NCBI GenBank assembly: GCA_902475435.1
Contig: CABRZL010000025.1
Span: 1 to 24,151, forward strand
Reading direction: 5' to 3'
Length of the DNA stretch: 24,151 nt
Source: an uncultured Eubacteriales bacterium
GTDB lineage: Bacteria > Bacillota > Clostridia > Oscillospirales > Oscillospiraceae
Shown: piece by piece, positions 22,375 to 24,151 of the stretch
How positions within the stretch are numbered: the first letter of the stretch is position 1
Layout: every line of letters starts with the position of its first letter
Position numbers and translations under genes: made by a program
Notes under the pieces: model-generated
The model's input: only the letters and a program-made list of their open reading frames with translations
The model's database searches: none
What the model was told of the DNA's origin: nothing

Positions 22375-23148
22375 ATGCAGGCAAATATTTTAGCGGTAGG
22401 AGATGTGGTCGGAACTCAAGGCCTTCGCTATCTTAGAAAAAAACTACCTGAATTGCGAAAGTCATGGGATATTGCATTTACGGTAGTCAACGGGGAAAAT
22501 GCTTCCAATGTGGGGGTAACGCCACAGCAGGCAGAGGACATGTTCCAGTCCGGAGCAAATGTGATTACCCTGGGGAACCATGCCTTTCGTCAGAGAGCAA
22601 TTTATGATTATTTGGACGACACGCCCTATATTCTGCGGCCGGCTAATTATGCGCCTCAGACGCCTGGAAGAGGATATGGGGTTTTTGAAAGTGAAATCGG
22701 GTCAATCGCTGTTGTCAATTTGATTGGCCGGTGTAATATGGATTATGGGCCGGACAATCCGTTTTTAATGAGCGATAAAATTCTAAAAGAATTGAGTCAG
22801 GAAAATATGATTCTTGTTGATTTTCACGCAGAAGCTACGTCGGAAAAACTGGCCATGGGTTATATGCTGGATGGAAAGATTACTGCGCTGTGGGGTACGC
22901 ACACCCATGTGCCAACAGCGGATGCGCAGGTGCTTCCATGCGGCACCGGTTATATCACGGATTTGGGGATGACCGGGCCAAAGTATTCAGTGATTGGTAT
23001 TGAGCCTGAGTTGTCCATTGAAAAGTTTCGGGGAGGAGTCTATCGTCCATATAAGCCGGCGGAGGGGGCCTGCGTCCTCTCAGGAGCGGTATTTACTGTG
23101 GATACAGATACAGGTAGATGCGTCTCAGTGAAGCAGTTCACAGTATAG
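22375..23148 (+). CDS. ymdB: YmdB-type metallophosphoesterase (TIGR00282 family)
   Basis: The 257-residue product belongs to the calcineurin-like phosphodiesterases; Bacillus YmdB hydrolyses 2',3'-cyclic nucleotides and affects biofilm and motility decisions. The expected two-metal ligand set is complete: D10 in AVGDVVG, E41 and N42 in NGEN, N68 and H69 in TLGNHAF, H151 in DFHAE, and H176 and H178 in GTHTHVPTAD. The ATG at 22375 follows GGGAGGA by six bases; the frame extending to 22327 overlaps the promoter. It is one gene downstream of rny as in Bacillus, but separated from it by a terminator and its own promoter. The rmuC gene follows 12 bases after its stop and is probably in its operon. 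Confidence 0.93.
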   Translation: MQANILAVGDVVGTQGLRYLRKKLPELRKSWDIAFTVVNGENASNVGVTPQQAEDMFQSGANVITLGNHAFRQRAIYDYLDDTPYILRPANYAPQTPGRGYGVFESEIGSIAVVNLIGRCNMDYGPDNPFLMSDKILKELSQENMILVDFHAEATSEKLAMGYMLDGKITALWGTHTHVPTADAQVLPCGTGYITDLGMTGPKYSVIGIEPELSIEKFRGGVYRPYKPAEGACVLSGAVFTVDTDTGRCVSVKQFTV

Positions 23149-23160
23149 GGGGATTTATAA

Positions 23161-24151
23161 ATGGAAGTTTTCATATTGATCCTGTTGGTGATTGCTGTCG
23201 TTCTATTGCTCTTGGTTCTAATCAAGATATGGAACAAGCAGGACAACGGGCGGGAGTTGGAATGGTTCCGGACAGAACTCCGCCAGCTGAATCAGCAGGC
23301 GGTTTCAGATACCAAGCAGGCGGTCATGGAGGCTATGAACACAATGGGGCAAAGCCTGACTGCCAATGTGCATACGATGGGAGAAGGAATTAACGCGAAT
23401 GTTCGGACATTAGGGGAGAACGTAAGCGCTGGCATCGCGTCTATGAAAAACACACTGTCAGAAGGGCAACGGGATGCGGCCAAAGCGCAGGAGGAAAAAC
23501 TTGACCATATCGATCGTCATGTGATGACACGGCAGGAAACGATGAATCAAGTGGTAGAAAAACAAATCAAGGCGATGGAAGAACGGTTGCAGCATCTGGA
23601 TAATATGAGTGAGCAAAAATTGGAGGCGCTCCGTCAAGGAATGCAGACGTCTATGCAGGAAATCCGACAGGAGAATACAAAAAAACTGGATGAAATACGG
23701 GCAACTGTAGATGAAAAACTTCAGGATACACTTCAGAAAAAAATTGCAGATTCTTTTCAAACGGTGTCACAGCAGCTTGAACAGGTCTATAAAGGCTTAG
23801 GAGAGATGCAACATTTGGCCTCCGATGTGGGAGGCCTTAAGCAGGTGCTTTCCGGTGTGAAAACCAGAGGAATCCTAGGCGAAATTCAGTTGGGAGCTAT
23901 TTTGGAGGAAATTCTGTCACCCGAGCAATATGAGACCAATGTAGCAACGATCCCAGGGAGCCATGAACGGGTAGAATTTGCAGTAAAGCTGCCTGGCAAT
24001 GATGGAGGACATGTCTATTTGCCGATTGATTCGAAGTTCCCGGGGGATACCTATATGCATCTCCAAGATGCTCAGGCTTCGGGAGATGCAGTGGCGATTG
24101 AAGAAGCTCGAAAAGCGCTGATGGCGGTGCTAAAAAAGAGTGCAAAGGATA
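23161..24151 (+). CDS. rmuC: DNA recombination protein RmuC, 3' end outside the window
   Basis: The first 330 residues are present, open to the window end. Residues 1-22 are an N-terminal membrane helix. A long coiled coil (about 28-215) follows, including four 11-residue hendecad-like repeats between residues 62 and 105 (MGQSLTANVHT is the first). The start of the RmuC nuclease-fold domain is at about 225 (LASDVGGLKQVLSGVKTRG) and its core includes VYLPIDSKFPGD with the conserved aspartate and lysine. RmuC limits rearrangements between inverted repeats and is related to endonuclease-fold proteins. The ATG at 23161 follows AGGGGGATT. It lies 12 bases after ymdB. Confidence 0.9.
   Translation, partial: MEVFILILLVIAVVLLLLVLIKIWNKQDNGRELEWFRTELRQLNQQAVSDTKQAVMEAMNTMGQSLTANVHTMGEGINANVRTLGENVSAGIASMKNTLSEGQRDAAKAQEEKLDHIDRHVMTRQETMNQVVEKQIKAMEERLQHLDNMSEQKLEALRQGMQTSMQEIRQENTKKLDEIRATVDEKLQDTLQKKIADSFQTVSQQLEQVYKGLGEMQHLASDVGGLKQVLSGVKTRGILGEIQLGAILEEILSPEQYETNVATIPGSHERVEFAVKLPGNDGGHVYLPIDSKFPGDTYMHLQDAQASGDAVAIEEARKALMAVLKKSAKD

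Noticed and set aside
1..24151. CRISPR array, toxin-antitoxin pair or insertion sequence
   Set aside because: No regularly spaced repeats, no recognisable toxin or antitoxin pair and no transposase were seen.

Overview
The window looks like a chromosome segment of a low-to-mid-GC anaerobic Firmicute, most like a gut Clostridia of the Oscillospiraceae type. The evidence is an rny-ymdB gene pair, a two-subunit iron-sulfur L-serine dehydratase, radical-type 2-hydroxyacyl-CoA dehydratase activators, an iron-sulfur old-yellow-enzyme reductase, strong AGGAGG ribosome binding sites and consensus sigma-A promoters. The genus is inferred from gene families only.

Positions 1 to about 10,239 are the right-hand part of an integrated mobile element (ICE or IME) whose left end lies outside the window. 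It is visibly richer in G+C than the chromosome beyond it, and its genes are tightly packed on the + strand. In order it carries: a possible partial gene, two small unknown or membrane proteins, an orphan MT-A70 adenine methyltransferase, a two-helix membrane protein, a conjugative coupling ATPase without its own membrane helices, a Replic_Relax protein with a PD...ExD nuclease-like motif, a small basic protein, a strongly structured intergenic region, a five-gene cassette (GS-like amidoligase, gamma-glutamylcyclotransferase, DUF5049, a 'virulence'-type protein, DUF4314), and a large serine recombinase. The recombinase frame has no stop inside the element. It runs antisense through an intact tRNA-Leu(GAG) gene, which is the likely attachment site.

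From 10,240 onward the window is ordinary chromosome: tRNA-Leu (- strand, own consensus promoter), rsmE, a split activase/dehydratase pair of the 2-hydroxyacyl-CoA dehydratase family, a GNAT acetyltransferase, a convergent flavin/iron-sulfur reductase (- strand), sdaAB-sdaAA with a second GNAT gene, then rny, ymdB and the 5' part of rmuC. Promoters and terminators flank these units cleanly.

The most interesting content is (i) the amidoligase/GGCT cassette, in which the amidoligase and the 'virulence' protein share a C-terminal module (19 of 40 residues identical, no gaps), (ii) the paired hairpins before it that bury the amidoligase ribosome binding site in a perfect 17-bp stem, and (iii) the recombinase whose C-terminus is completed by host tRNA-antisense sequence.
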